From Pedobacter sp. (GTDB lineage: Bacteria > Bacteroidota > Bacteroidia > Sphingobacteriales > Sphingobacteriaceae), in the NCBI RefSeq assembly GCF_031119335.1, contig NZ_JAVHXT010000001.1, forward strand, positions 62,001 through 126,000: a stretch of 64,000 bases of DNA, written 5' to 3'. Below, piece after piece: positions 51,349-59,645 of the stretch. The notes beneath the pieces were generated by a model. The model was not told where the DNA came from and searched no databases. It saw only the letters and a program-made list of their open reading frames with translations. Both the position numbers and the translations under genes were made by a program. Numbering within the stretch: position 1 is the first letter of the stretch; each line of letters starts with the position of its first letter.

Positions 51349-52230
51349 ATGGGTATCGTCGCTAAATATTCTATCAAAGAACTCGAAGTTCTTACCGGTA
51401 TTCGTGCGGCAACGCTGCGGATGTGGGAAAAACGATACCAAATTATCAATCCATTACGTACACAAACTAATATCCGTTATTATGGCAACGAGCACCTTAA
51501 ATTACTGCTAAATGTAAATGTGCTTAATCGAAACGGCATTAAAATATCTCATATCGCCAAAATGAGTTCGAACGAGATTACTGAGAAAGTAAAAGATTTG
51601 AGCTTCGTAAAAACAGGAGATGATGACCTTTTTGATGGCTTAATGCTAAGCATGATTGATTTGGACGAGACTTTGTTTCATCAGGCGTTCTACAAAGCAG
51701 TAGCTCGTTTGGGTTTTGAAGATACTATCAATCGCATCATATTTCCGTTCTTCAACAGAATTGGAATTATGTGGCAAGTGGATAGTATCAATCCGGCGCA
51801 AGAGCATTTTATTAGTAACATGGTAAGGCAAAAGTTAATTGCTGCCATAGATAATGCCACCACCAAAACAAATGAAAAGGCAAAAAAGGTACTGATGTTC
51901 TTGCCAGAAAGCGAGCTCCACGAACTAGGTATGTTGTTCTTAAATTACCTGCTTAAAAATAAAGGTTACAGAACTATTTATTTGGGCCAAGCCGTTCCTT
52001 TAACAGATTTGCCGAAAATTCTGGAAATAAGCGACCCAGATATGCTGGTCACCAGTGTTTCTAACTCTATGTCGATAGGGGATATCACTACTTTTATCAA
52101 TAAATTTAAAGTAGCGCCAATTACAAAGAAAATCTATATTGCCAGTGCGGGTATCTATGAAGCTCAGCCAGAATTGCCCGCCAATTTCAAATTGTTTGAA
52201 ACACTTAAAAAACTAGCTGCCGAGTTTTAA
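51349..52230 (+). CDS. CarH/LitR-type MerR repressor with B12-binding photosensor domain
   Basis: A 293-aa regulator: a MerR helix-turn-helix (YSIKELEVLTGIRAATLRMW, residues 7-75), a four-helix B12-cap domain and a Rossmann-type cobalamin-binding domain (from about residue 180). The motif diagnostic of light-sensing CarH, W-x9-E-H, is intact (W142, E152, H153), and the lower-ligand motif is E-x-H-x-x-G (H191). In CarH, adenosylcobalamin holds a dark tetramer on DNA, and light breaks it. The gene lies directly before crtI with matching operators, so it is very probably the light-dependent repressor of the carotenoid operon. Confidence 0.9.
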   Translation: MGIVAKYSIKELEVLTGIRAATLRMWEKRYQIINPLRTQTNIRYYGNEHLKLLLNVNVLNRNGIKISHIAKMSSNEITEKVKDLSFVKTGDDDLFDGLMLSMIDLDETLFHQAFYKAVARLGFEDTINRIIFPFFNRIGIMWQVDSINPAQEHFISNMVRQKLIAAIDNATTKTNEKAKKVLMFLPESELHELGMLFLNYLLKNKGYRTIYLGQAVPLTDLPKILEISDPDMLVTSVSNSMSIGDITTFINKFKVAPITKKIYIASAGIYEAQPELPANFKLFETLKKLAAEF

Positions 52231-52300
52231 AACTATTTTGTTTATATAGCTGTTTGTTAAAAAATACATTATCATCTATAAGCCTATTTGTAACATTTTA

Positions 52301-52336
52301 TTTTGTTTAATTTTTTAATTAAAAAGTTAAACAAAA
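52301..52336 (+). promoter_or_regulatory. crtI operator 2 (36-bp near-perfect palindrome)
   Basis: TTTTGTTTAA (52301) and TTAAACAAAA (52327) are perfect inverted arms; the 16 bp between them are also almost symmetric (one mismatched pair), centred on TTAATTAA. It repeats the inverted arms found at the regulator's own promoter and lies 6 bp upstream of the crtI -7 box, covering the -33 region. A stray half-like TTTTGTTTATA is at 52236. Confidence 0.75.
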
Positions 52337-52342
52337 TAAATT

Positions 52343-52350
52343 TATATTTG
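52343..52350 (+). promoter_or_regulatory. crtI -7 promoter box TATATTTG
   Basis: Exact TAnnTTTG match, 15 nt before the crtI ATG. It is the only clear promoter seen for the seven-gene carotenoid operon. Confidence 0.75.
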
Positions 52351-52365
52351 TTGTATACGTTGAAG

Positions 52366-53850
52366 ATGATAAATAGTAATCCTCCCCATACTATAGTGAT
52401 AGGTGCCGGCTTTGCTGGCCTAAGTGCGGCTATTACCTTGGCCTTCGAAGGCCATAAGGTTACGGTTATAGAAAAGAATGAACAAGCGGGGGGAAGAGCT
52501 AGGGTTTTCAAAAAGAATGGCTTTACCTTCGATATGGGACCTAGCTGGTACTGGATGCCCGATGTGATGGAGGATTTCTTCAGTCAGTTTGGAAAATCAA
52601 CAGAAGATTATTTCGAATTAAAAAGACTAGACCCTTCTTATCAGGTCATTTATGCTAAAAATGATGTGTTCCCTGTTCCTGCAGATTATGGAAAATTGCA
52701 AAATGCAATGGAAGAGATAGAGCAAGGTAGTGCATCTCGATTAGATAGTTTTTTAGCAGAAGCTGAATATAAATATGAAGTAGGTATTAACGAATTTGTT
52801 CATAAACCTGGTTTGAGTTTGTCTGAGTTTATGAGTGTTAAAGTGCTTAAAGCTGCAGCTAAACTAGATTTATTACAATCTTTTGCTAAACATATCCGAC
52901 GTTATTTTAGTTCTCCAAAGTTGCTTAGGCTGTTGGAGTTTCCAGTATTGTTTCTGGGCGCTGTACCGAAGAAAATACCAGCATTGTATAGTATGATGAA
53001 CTATGCAGACATCAAATTGGGTACTTGGTACCCGATAGGAGGTTTTGGAAAGTTAGCAGAAGCGATGCATGCCTTGGCCATTGAGCAAGGTGTGGAGTTT
53101 AAACTTGGTACTGCTGTTAAAGCAATTGAGGTTTCGGACAAAAAAGCTGATTTCGTAGTAACTGACAATGAAAGAATAGCAGCAGATTTTATTATCGGCG
53201 CTGGAGATTATCATCACATAGACCAACATCTATTGCCGAAATCTTTTAGAAATTATTCTGAAAGTTATTGGGAAAAACGTGTAATGGCGCCTTCCTGCTT
53301 GCTTTACTATGTTGGTGTAAATAAGAAGTTGCCAAGGTTGTTGCATCATAACCTATTTTTTGAGAACGATTTTGAGCAGCATGCAAAAGCCATCTACGAA
53401 AAGCCAGCTTGGCCAGAAAATCCTTTGTATTATGTGTGCTGCCCATCAAAAACAGATGCAACTGTAGCGCCAGAAGGAATGGAAAATCTATTTCTACTCA
53501 TTCCTGTTGCGCCAGGTTTAAAAGACACAGAAGAGGTGCGTGAACGTTATTTTGATGAATTGATAGGCAGATTGGAAGATTTCTGTGGAGAGAAATTCAA
53601 GGAAAACATCATTACCAAAACTACTTATGCCTACACAGATTTTGTGAAAGATTACAATGCCTTTAAGGGAAATGCCTACGGATTGGCAAATACTTTAGGG
53701 CAAACGGCAATTTTAAAACCGTCTATCAAAAATAAAAAACTACAAAATATGTATTATACTGGCCAATTAACTGTTCCGGGTCCTGGAGTTCCTCCGGCTA
53801 TTATATCTGGGCAAGTGGTAGCCGATTACATTTTAAAGCATCAAAAATAA
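52366..53850 (+). CDS. crtI: Phytoene desaturase
   Basis: A 494-aa FAD-dependent desaturase that converts phytoene to lycopene. The dinucleotide-binding motif is VIGAGFAGLSAAITLAFEGH at residues 11-30, then EKNEQAGGRARVF and DMGPSWYWMP. The C-terminal bacterial-type CrtI signature NMYYTGQLTVPGPGVPPAII is near residue 468. A TTG-initiated extension from 52303 runs through the operator and promoter, so the ATG at 52366 is correct. It is the first gene of the carotenoid operon; crtB follows after 5 nt. Confidence 0.95.
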   Translation: MINSNPPHTIVIGAGFAGLSAAITLAFEGHKVTVIEKNEQAGGRARVFKKNGFTFDMGPSWYWMPDVMEDFFSQFGKSTEDYFELKRLDPSYQVIYAKNDVFPVPADYGKLQNAMEEIEQGSASRLDSFLAEAEYKYEVGINEFVHKPGLSLSEFMSVKVLKAAAKLDLLQSFAKHIRRYFSSPKLLRLLEFPVLFLGAVPKKIPALYSMMNYADIKLGTWYPIGGFGKLAEAMHALAIEQGVEFKLGTAVKAIEVSDKKADFVVTDNERIAADFIIGAGDYHHIDQHLLPKSFRNYSESYWEKRVMAPSCLLYYVGVNKKLPRLLHHNLFFENDFEQHAKAIYEKPAWPENPLYYVCCPSKTDATVAPEGMENLFLLIPVAPGLKDTEEVRERYFDELIGRLEDFCGEKFKENIITKTTYAYTDFVKDYNAFKGNAYGLANTLGQTAILKPSIKNKKLQNMYYTGQLTVPGPGVPPAIISGQVVADYILKHQK

Positions 53851-53855
53851 TTGTC

Positions 53856-54710
53856 ATGAAGGCCCTGTTCGACCAAGTTTCTGCCAAATGCAGCCAAATT
53901 ACTACGCAAAAGTATAGTACTTCATTTTCGTTGGGCATAAAGTTTCTATCACCCGCCATTCGCCCGGCTATTTTTGCCATTTATGGGTTTGTGAGATTGG
54001 CAGACGAGGTGGTAGACTCGTTTCATGATTACGATAGAAAAGGTTTATTGGTGCAATTACGGGCGGAAACTGAGGCTGCTTTGATAAATAAAATCAGTTT
54101 AAACCCAATTATTAATAGTTTTCAGCAAACGGTACATCAATATCAAATTGATAAAGAACTGATAGATGCTTTTTTAGATAGTATGGAGATGGATTTGGAG
54201 AAACAGGTTTTTACCAAACAGCTGTACGATAAATATATTTTTGGTTCGGCAGAAGTAGTCGGCTTAATGTGTTTAAAGGTTTTTTGTAATGGCAATGCCG
54301 ATGAGTATAATCAATTACGCCATTCGGCCATGAAATTAGGCTCTGCATTTCAGAAGGTTAATTTTCTAAGAGATATCAAAGCAGACCACTATGAGTTGGG
54401 TAGAATGTACTTTCCGAATATGGATTTTAATTGTTTTACTGAAGAAGACAAAGCTTTGATAGAGCAGGAGATAAAAGCCGAATTTGATGAAGCTTTGAAT
54501 GGGATTGTAAAATTGCCGCGATGCGCTAAAAAGGGCGTATATTTGGCCTATATTTATTACAAATCACTATTTAAGAAAATACAGGAAATTCCTGCCAAGC
54601 ACATTATGGAAAAAAGGGTTAGAGTGCCTGACTTCCAAAAGGCGTTACTTATGTTAAACACCTTTTTTGTGCCGCAGGCTCCAGAAAGATTGTCAACAAA
54701 TGTGGGCTAA
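53856..54710 (+). CDS. crtB: Phytoene synthase
   Basis: A 284-aa squalene/phytoene-synthase-fold enzyme that joins two GGPP molecules to form phytoene. The first Asp-rich Mg2+ motif is VRLADEVVDSF (DEVVD, near residue 51) and the second is NFLRDIKADHYELGR (DIKAD, near residue 173). YSTSFSLGIKFLSP is the usual N-terminal segment. Length and start are normal. It overlaps the next gene by 11 nt. Confidence 0.95.
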   Translation: MKALFDQVSAKCSQITTQKYSTSFSLGIKFLSPAIRPAIFAIYGFVRLADEVVDSFHDYDRKGLLVQLRAETEAALINKISLNPIINSFQQTVHQYQIDKELIDAFLDSMEMDLEKQVFTKQLYDKYIFGSAEVVGLMCLKVFCNGNADEYNQLRHSAMKLGSAFQKVNFLRDIKADHYELGRMYFPNMDFNCFTEEDKALIEQEIKAEFDEALNGIVKLPRCAKKGVYLAYIYYKSLFKKIQEIPAKHIMEKRVRVPDFQKALLMLNTFFVPQAPERLSTNVG

Positions 54711-55203
54711 ACCAATTCTATTATTTATTTCAACACTTTTTTTTCTCTCCACCGAAATTTCAAAGCGAAACATTAGAACAATGTATGCCAAATCGGTAGA
54801 AAGTAAACAGACGGCTCAAAACCTGCTAGCGACGTTAGAAAAGCAGGAGCAAAGTGCTTTCGTTATTGGTTATAAAGGAGCGACAAAAATGATAATGGCG
54901 AAACATGTTTTTAATCCGATTACCAAACTCAACTACTTTAACACTGGTAAAAAGATGTTGAACAAAGCCATAGAAAAAGAAAATAATAATGTGGAGTTGG
55001 TGTTTTTAAGATATGCGACACAAGTTTCTGCTCCTTCTATATTGGGGTATAACAGTAACATCGAAGCAGATAAAAAACAAATCCTAAGCGGATTGAATAG
55101 CGATAAATTAGACGAACAATTGGCGAAAACCATTATATCTTTTATGAAAAAACAAGAATTAACACTTGAAGAAAAACAACAATTAACTGGCTTGGCCAAA
55201 TGA
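54700..55203 (+). CDS. Conserved hypothetical membrane-anchored protein of the carotenoid operon
   Basis: A 167-aa protein with one N-terminal hydrophobic segment (PILLFISTLFFLS; signal or anchor) and a mostly helical rest (NLLATLEKQEQSAFVIGYKG, MLNKAIEKENNNVELVFLRY). It may be TPR-like in character. No enzyme motif is visible. The longer frame from 54667 is inside crtB; the ATG at 54700 overlaps the crtB stop. The operon position implies a role in carotenoid production or placement, but the function is unknown. Confidence 0.75.
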   Translation: MWAKPILLFISTLFFLSTEISKRNIRTMYAKSVESKQTAQNLLATLEKQEQSAFVIGYKGATKMIMAKHVFNPITKLNYFNTGKKMLNKAIEKENNNVELVFLRYATQVSAPSILGYNSNIEADKKQILSGLNSDKLDEQLAKTIISFMKKQELTLEEKQQLTGLAK

Positions 55204-55727
55204 TAGAGGAAGTAATTTTAGTAGATAAGGAAGATAGGGAGATTGGCTTGATGGAGAAAATGCAGGCGCATCGCGAAGCAAAACTGCACCGTGCTTTTTC
55301 TGTTTTTTTAATGAATGATAAAGGCGAAGTGCTATTGCAGCAGCGTGCTGTAGATAAATATCATTGTGGCGGTATGTGGACCAATGCCTGTTGCAGTCAT
55401 CCGAGGGCGGGAGAAGCTTTGCAAGATGCAGTAGACAGACGTTTGCAAGAGGAGATGGGCATTGCTTGCGATACCAAATGGGTTTACAGTTTTGTATACA
55501 GAGCAGATGTTGGACAGGGCTTGTTTGAACACGAGTTTGACCATGTGTTTTTCGGAAGGTTTTCTGATAAACCAAAACCAGATGCAAACGAAGTTTCTGC
55601 TTGGGAATATGTCTCAATTGACGATTTACAGCAAGACGTAGCGGTAAATCCTTCGAAATATACACCTTGGTTTAAAATTATATTGGCAGAGGTAATTGAT
55701 AAAGGAATTTTAGCTAAAGTAGCTTAA
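55200..55727 (+). CDS. idi: Isopentenyl-diphosphate delta-isomerase, type I
   Basis: A 175-aa Nudix-fold enzyme that interconverts IPP and DMAPP. Motifs: HREAKLHRAFSVFLMND (metal His), the catalytic Cys in WTNACCSHPRAGE near residue 67, and the Nudix-like EEMGI with EHEFDHVF (metal/acid Glu). Its start overlaps the previous stop by 4 nt (ATGA). Within the operon it boosts the DMAPP needed to make GGPP. Confidence 0.95.
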   Translation: MIEEVILVDKEDREIGLMEKMQAHREAKLHRAFSVFLMNDKGEVLLQQRAVDKYHCGGMWTNACCSHPRAGEALQDAVDRRLQEEMGIACDTKWVYSFVYRADVGQGLFEHEFDHVFFGRFSDKPKPDANEVSAWEYVSIDDLQQDVAVNPSKYTPWFKIILAEVIDKGILAKVA

Positions 55728-55731
55728 GAGG

Positions 55732-56196
55732 ATGAAGAAATACGTGCTATACAGAGAAACCATTTTACCAATTACCATGTTAGAAGCTTGGGATTTCTTC
55801 AGTAATCCAGCAAATCTTTCAAAAATTACACCTGCTGAAATGGATTTTAAGGTAGTTACCAAAAATCTGCCTCAGTATATCCATAACGGTTTGGTTATCG
55901 ATTATGTAGTTAGGCCTTTAGCTGGTGTGCCATTAAAATGGAAGAGCCAAATTAGTTCGGTAAACGCTCCCTATTCCTTTGTAGATGAACAATTGAAAGG
56001 TCCTTACGCTTATTGGCATCATGAACATACTTTTGAGGAAAAAGCAGGGAAGGTGTTGATGAAAGATAAAGTGACTTATTCGGTACCTTTTGGAGTGTTG
56101 GGTAGGTTAGCGAACACCTTGATTGTGCGGAAGAAGTTGGAGCAGATTTTTGACTACAGAACCGATAAAATTCTGGAAGTTTTTAAAATAGATTAA
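55732..56196 (+). CDS. SRPBCC-family protein of the carotenoid operon
   Basis: A 154-aa START-like protein, similar to those annotated as ligand-binding SRPBCC or cell-division inhibitor-like (YfcH-type). Visible pattern: ETILPITMLEAWDFFSNPAN at the N-terminus, LSKITPAEMDFKV, YVVRPLAGVPLKWKSQI, and PYAYWHHEHTFEE. The cavity probably binds a hydrophobic ligand, which might be a carotenoid intermediate (inference). It lies 4 nt after idi and 2 nt before crtZ. Confidence 0.82.
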   Translation: MKKYVLYRETILPITMLEAWDFFSNPANLSKITPAEMDFKVVTKNLPQYIHNGLVIDYVVRPLAGVPLKWKSQISSVNAPYSFVDEQLKGPYAYWHHEHTFEEKAGKVLMKDKVTYSVPFGVLGRLANTLIVRKKLEQIFDYRTDKILEVFKID

Positions 56197-56198
56197 CA

Positions 56199-56681
56199 AT
56201 GATTTGGATAATTATAGCTTGCGTAGTAGGAACTTTCATTGTAATGGAATGTGTGGCATGGCTAGCACATAAATATTTGATGCATGGTTTTTTATGGAGT
56301 TTACATAAAGACCATCACAAGAAAGATGATGGGCAGGTTTTTGAGAAGAATGATTTCTTTTTCGTGCTTTTTGCTACGCCTGCTATTATTCTGTTTCTTT
56401 TTGGTTCTATATACGGCAATGTAATTATGATGTCTATAGCTGGCGGAATTACACTTTATGGTTTCTGTTATTTCATGGTGCACGATATTTTTATCCACCA
56501 GCGCTTTAAGTGGTTTAGAAATACCAATAATATCTATCTGAAAGCGATAAGGAGAGCGCATAAAATGCATCATAAACATCTGGGTAAACATCATGGCGAG
56601 TGTTTTGGGATGCTTTGGGTGCCATTTAAGTATTTCCGAGAGGCTTATCGTCAGCAAAAAATGCAGGAGCAAAGGTCATGA
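56199..56681 (+). CDS. crtZ: Beta-carotene 3-hydroxylase
   Basis: A 160-aa di-iron membrane hydroxylase of the fatty-acid-hydroxylase superfamily. The His clusters are in order: HKYLMHG, LHKDHHKKD, HDIFIHQRF and AHKMHHKHLGKHHGE. Four hydrophobic segments separate them. It adds 3-hydroxy groups to beta-carotene rings, giving zeaxanthin. It overlaps the lycopene cyclase gene by 4 nt. Confidence 0.95.
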   Translation: MIWIIIACVVGTFIVMECVAWLAHKYLMHGFLWSLHKDHHKKDDGQVFEKNDFFFVLFATPAIILFLFGSIYGNVIMMSIAGGITLYGFCYFMVHDIFIHQRFKWFRNTNNIYLKAIRRAHKMHHKHLGKHHGECFGMLWVPFKYFREAYRQQKMQEQRS

Positions 56682-57382
56682 AGCAATATACTTACCTTCT
56701 CATCGATTTTTTTACGGTTATAGTACCGTTAGTAGCATCCTTTCATCCGAAGCTGATGTTTTGGAAAAATCTAAGAGCTTTTATGCCAGCCAACATCATT
56801 ATTGCGGTTTTGTACATTGCATGGGATGTGTGGTTTACAGATTTAGGTGTTTGGGGCTTCAATCCAGATTATTTAACGGGCATCTATTTATTTAACCTGC
56901 CTATCGAAGAGGTTCTTTTTTTTATATGCATTCCCTATTCTTGTGTATTTTCTTACCATTGTTTCGGTGTTTTTAAAGAATTGGGCTTAAGAAGCTATAA
57001 AACTCAAATCATATCTGTATTACTCATTTTGCTAAGTGTTGTTTTGGCGGCTATATTTTACGACCGAATGTATCCTTTGGTGAGTTTCAGTATTTTTGCA
57101 TTGTTGATAGCCTATTTGGCTTTCGTAAGAAAACCTACGTGGTTGGGGCAGTTTTATTTCACTTACCTCATCATGATTATCCCATTTTTAATTGTAAATG
57201 GAATACTCACCGGTACTGGTATTGATGCACCGATTGTTTGGTATAACCCGGAAGAGATTATTGGTATTCGTATCAGAACCATTCCTTTTGAAGATGTTTT
57301 TTATGGAATGGGATTGATTGGCTTCAACTTGCTGCTGTACGAGTTTTTACTAACCAAGTTAAAATATAGTAGGGGAGTTTAA
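56678..57382 (+). CDS. Lycopene cyclase (fused CrtYc-CrtYd type)
   Basis: A 234-aa integral membrane protein with about six or seven helices that contains two lycopene-cyclase half-domains. The conserved acidic motifs are LPIEEVLFF (near residue 75) in the first half and IPFEDVFYG (near residue 206) in the second. This is the heterodimer-type cyclase in fused form, as in archaea, fungi and many Bacteroidota, not the flavin-dependent CrtY. It makes beta-carotene from lycopene. It is the last gene of the operon. Confidence 0.92.
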   Translation: MKQYTYLLIDFFTVIVPLVASFHPKLMFWKNLRAFMPANIIIAVLYIAWDVWFTDLGVWGFNPDYLTGIYLFNLPIEEVLFFICIPYSCVFSYHCFGVFKELGLRSYKTQIISVLLILLSVVLAAIFYDRMYPLVSFSIFALLIAYLAFVRKPTWLGQFYFTYLIMIIPFLIVNGILTGTGIDAPIVWYNPEEIIGIRIRTIPFEDVFYGMGLIGFNLLLYEFLLTKLKYSRGV

Positions 57383-57448
57383 TACGCTGTCATCATTGCT
57401 GTAAAGGTTTAGTAATTCGGTAACAGAGTTAGCTTTGTAAGAACCGCT

Positions 57449-57642
57449 AGTCGAGATTATTTTATGAACTCACTTTGCTCGGTTTGCAATCTCGACTTAA
57501 TTAGCCGCGGATTTTAAATCCGCAGTTTAATAGTTCCGGATTGCAAATCCGGAACAGCAAGTGAAATCTTTGATGCTGTTTTGCAAGTTTAAAGATTTCT
57601 CGACTTCGTTTCTCTTCGTTGCACTCATCGAAATGGCGAGAA
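57449..57642. repeat. Palindromes of family J and a family B fragment
   Basis: Three palindromes with GATT/AATC centres: AGTCGAGATT...AATCTCGACT (57449/57488), GCGGATTTTAAATCCGC (57507-57523) and a 21-bp one centred in CCGGATTGCAAATCCGG (57534-57554). A family B-like fragment (AGATTTCTCGACTTCGTTTC, 57593) ends at 57642. The gap has no gene. Confidence 0.7.
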
Positions 57643-57647
57643 AGTGT

Positions 57648-58061
57648 TTAGTTTCCGCTTTCTACCAACGCTTTGAAATTATCCAAAATAGCTTGCCAAC
57701 CGCCACGTTGCATTTCTAAAGGATTTTGTCCTTCGGGTTCAAACGTTTCTGTAACTTCTACGTTATCGCCATTAGCTCCAAAAATTACTTCTACTTTTCT
57801 GCCATCGGCGATGGTATAGCTAATGTATTTGTTCTCTTGAATATCGTCATAAATGCCTTCAAAATCGAAGCTGAAACTGCCGTCTTTTGCTGCCATGGTG
57901 TACGAGAATTTTCCGCCCACGGTTAAATCGTTAGAAGCTACTGGTGTATGCCAATCTGGTGAGGCATTGTTCCATTGCTTAATAAAATCTGGCTCCGTAA
58001 AGTATTTCCATACCTTTTCGATAGGAGCGTTAATAGTTGTTTTAATTGTGATATTTTCCAT
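57648..58061 (-). CDS. SRPBCC/AHSA1-domain protein
   Basis: A 137-aa START-like protein of the AHSA1 group: ITIKTTINAPIEKVWKYFTE at the start, DFIKQWNNASPDWHTP, GGKFSYTMAAKDGSFSFDFE and the C-terminal GGWQAILDNFKALVE helix. The ligand and role are unknown. It is monocistronic and unrelated in sequence position to the SRPBCC gene of the carotenoid operon. Confidence 0.9.
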   Translation of the reverse strand: MENITIKTTINAPIEKVWKYFTEPDFIKQWNNASPDWHTPVASNDLTVGGKFSYTMAAKDGSFSFDFEGIYDDIQENKYISYTIADGRKVEVIFGANGDNVEVTETFEPEGQNPLEMQRGGWQAILDNFKALVESGN

Positions 58062-58130
58062 AGGGTCTTGTTTGTTGGGGCGAAATATATTTCGCCCGTA
58101 CGAATTTTGATTATTGGTTATTCCTCGCTT

Positions 58131-59642
58131 CTACATCCAATCCTTCTGCCCACTTTCTACCTGATAAAGCCACCAATTTACAAGTGTTTTAATCTCGGTA
58201 TAGTTTCCATAGCTAAACGCAATGCTTCCAGCTGCTGTGTGTAAAGTCACATGGCCAATATCTAATGATTTATGCCAAGGAAACTGCGAAGTACTAATCG
58301 ATTGAATTTTATGCGGTTCGATAATTTCTTGCGAAATGTCCCAAATTCCACTTTGTTTAATGATAAAATCTTCTGAAACTGTAATGCGATGTTTAGTGTA
58401 CGAAATGTAAGTCATCAGCGAAGCCACTAAAACATAAAGAATGGCCAATGGATAAAATGCTCTTACTTCTGGTATAACTTGATAGAAAATAAGATATCCA
58501 GCTAAAGGTAATATGACGCTGAAAATGATAGGCAGGTTCATAAACCGGAAATTAGGTTTGTAACGAGTGCCATCTTCCGGCAACTTGCTCAAAATCATCT
58601 TTAAAACTTCGTCTTTTTCGGCTGGGCTACAACCTGGAACTTCCATGTTGTTGGTTCTTACTTCCTTTTCAGATTGTTGTTGACCGGAATGAGCTTGCTT
58701 TAACGCCATGTTAAACAAACCGATTTTCTTCTGGAAATAATTTTGACTGTACTCGGTAATCTGCACCTTATTTGGATGTAAAAGTGTGTTTTTCTTCGCC
58801 AGAAGTCCCGATGAAATTAGCAACGACTTTTGATGTTTGCTCATCTGAAAATCGAAGTATTTCACAAACGTTCGTATCACGTTAGTGGCAAGCAGAATAA
58901 AAATAATCGCTGCCAGTAATACACCAACCGAAATAATGGTGACGCCACTTTTAAAGAACTGTTCTACCTGTCCGTGGTCATTATCAAAAGCTTTAAGTAC
59001 TTCTTTGATGTTATGAAAAACAGCATAGCCGAAACCTAGTAACAGCACAATACTTTGCCCATAATTGCTAGTCAAGCCAATTTTTAGTAAAGTGGCAGCG
59101 CTGATTTTGATAAATGGCGTTTCCTTTTGCAAGTTTTGCGGCGTTACCAATTCTTCGCCATTTTCCATTGAAACAGTTTCCTTCTCGCCGTTTAACAAAT
59201 GCTCCTTCAAAGCAAAAGCGATTGGACCACTAATAGCGCTAATATTTACCTCCTTACTGTCAGAACCTGCAGTATCTATTTGTAAACTGTAAACGCCAAT
59301 CAGTTTCTGTAAAAAGCCTTGATTGATATTTACTTGTTGTATTTTTTCTACTGGGATGGTTAAATTCTTTCTGCCGAAAACTCCTTTGTCGATTACGAAT
59401 TCGCGTTTTAAGGTGTCAAGGTAAAAGGTGAATTTTCGGTAATAAAAATAGCCGTAAATAAGGGAGATAATCAATATAGCTGCTAATCCAAATGCGGTAT
59501 AAAGCAAAGCTACTTTGTTCGATTTGAAGATGAACAATGCCAAAGGGATAAACATGGCTCGTACAAATCGCTGAACGATATAAGCACCATTGATGATTAT
59601 ACCAGCCGCAGATTGTCGTTGTGGTTCGCTAAAATCTACCAT
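58131..59642 (-). CDS. bPH2-domain membrane protein (YdbT-like)
   Basis: A 503-aa protein with about six helices in three pairs, each followed by a bacterial PH-like (bPH2) domain. These hold VEKIQQVNINQGFLQKLIGV, PNKVQITEYSQNYFQKKIG and PHKIQSISTSQFPWHKSLDI, the repeated 'basic + IQ' core. It matches YdbT, which is always paired with a one-domain YdbS. The pair begins with the neighbouring gene 3 nt upstream. Function is unknown; in Bacillus, YdbST helps resist antimicrobials made by other bacteria. Confidence 0.9.
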   Translation of the reverse strand: MVDFSEPQRQSAAGIIINGAYIVQRFVRAMFIPLALFIFKSNKVALLYTAFGLAAILIISLIYGYFYYRKFTFYLDTLKREFVIDKGVFGRKNLTIPVEKIQQVNINQGFLQKLIGVYSLQIDTAGSDSKEVNISAISGPIAFALKEHLLNGEKETVSMENGEELVTPQNLQKETPFIKISAATLLKIGLTSNYGQSIVLLLGFGYAVFHNIKEVLKAFDNDHGQVEQFFKSGVTIISVGVLLAAIIFILLATNVIRTFVKYFDFQMSKHQKSLLISSGLLAKKNTLLHPNKVQITEYSQNYFQKKIGLFNMALKQAHSGQQQSEKEVRTNNMEVPGCSPAEKDEVLKMILSKLPEDGTRYKPNFRFMNLPIIFSVILPLAGYLIFYQVIPEVRAFYPLAILYVLVASLMTYISYTKHRITVSEDFIIKQSGIWDISQEIIEPHKIQSISTSQFPWHKSLDIGHVTLHTAAGSIAFSYGNYTEIKTLVNWWLYQVESGQKDWM

Positions 59643-59645
59643 TGT

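Noticed and set aside
52303..52365. TTG-initiated extension of crtI
   Set aside because: It spans the operator and the -7 box, and its residues resemble no desaturase N-terminus.
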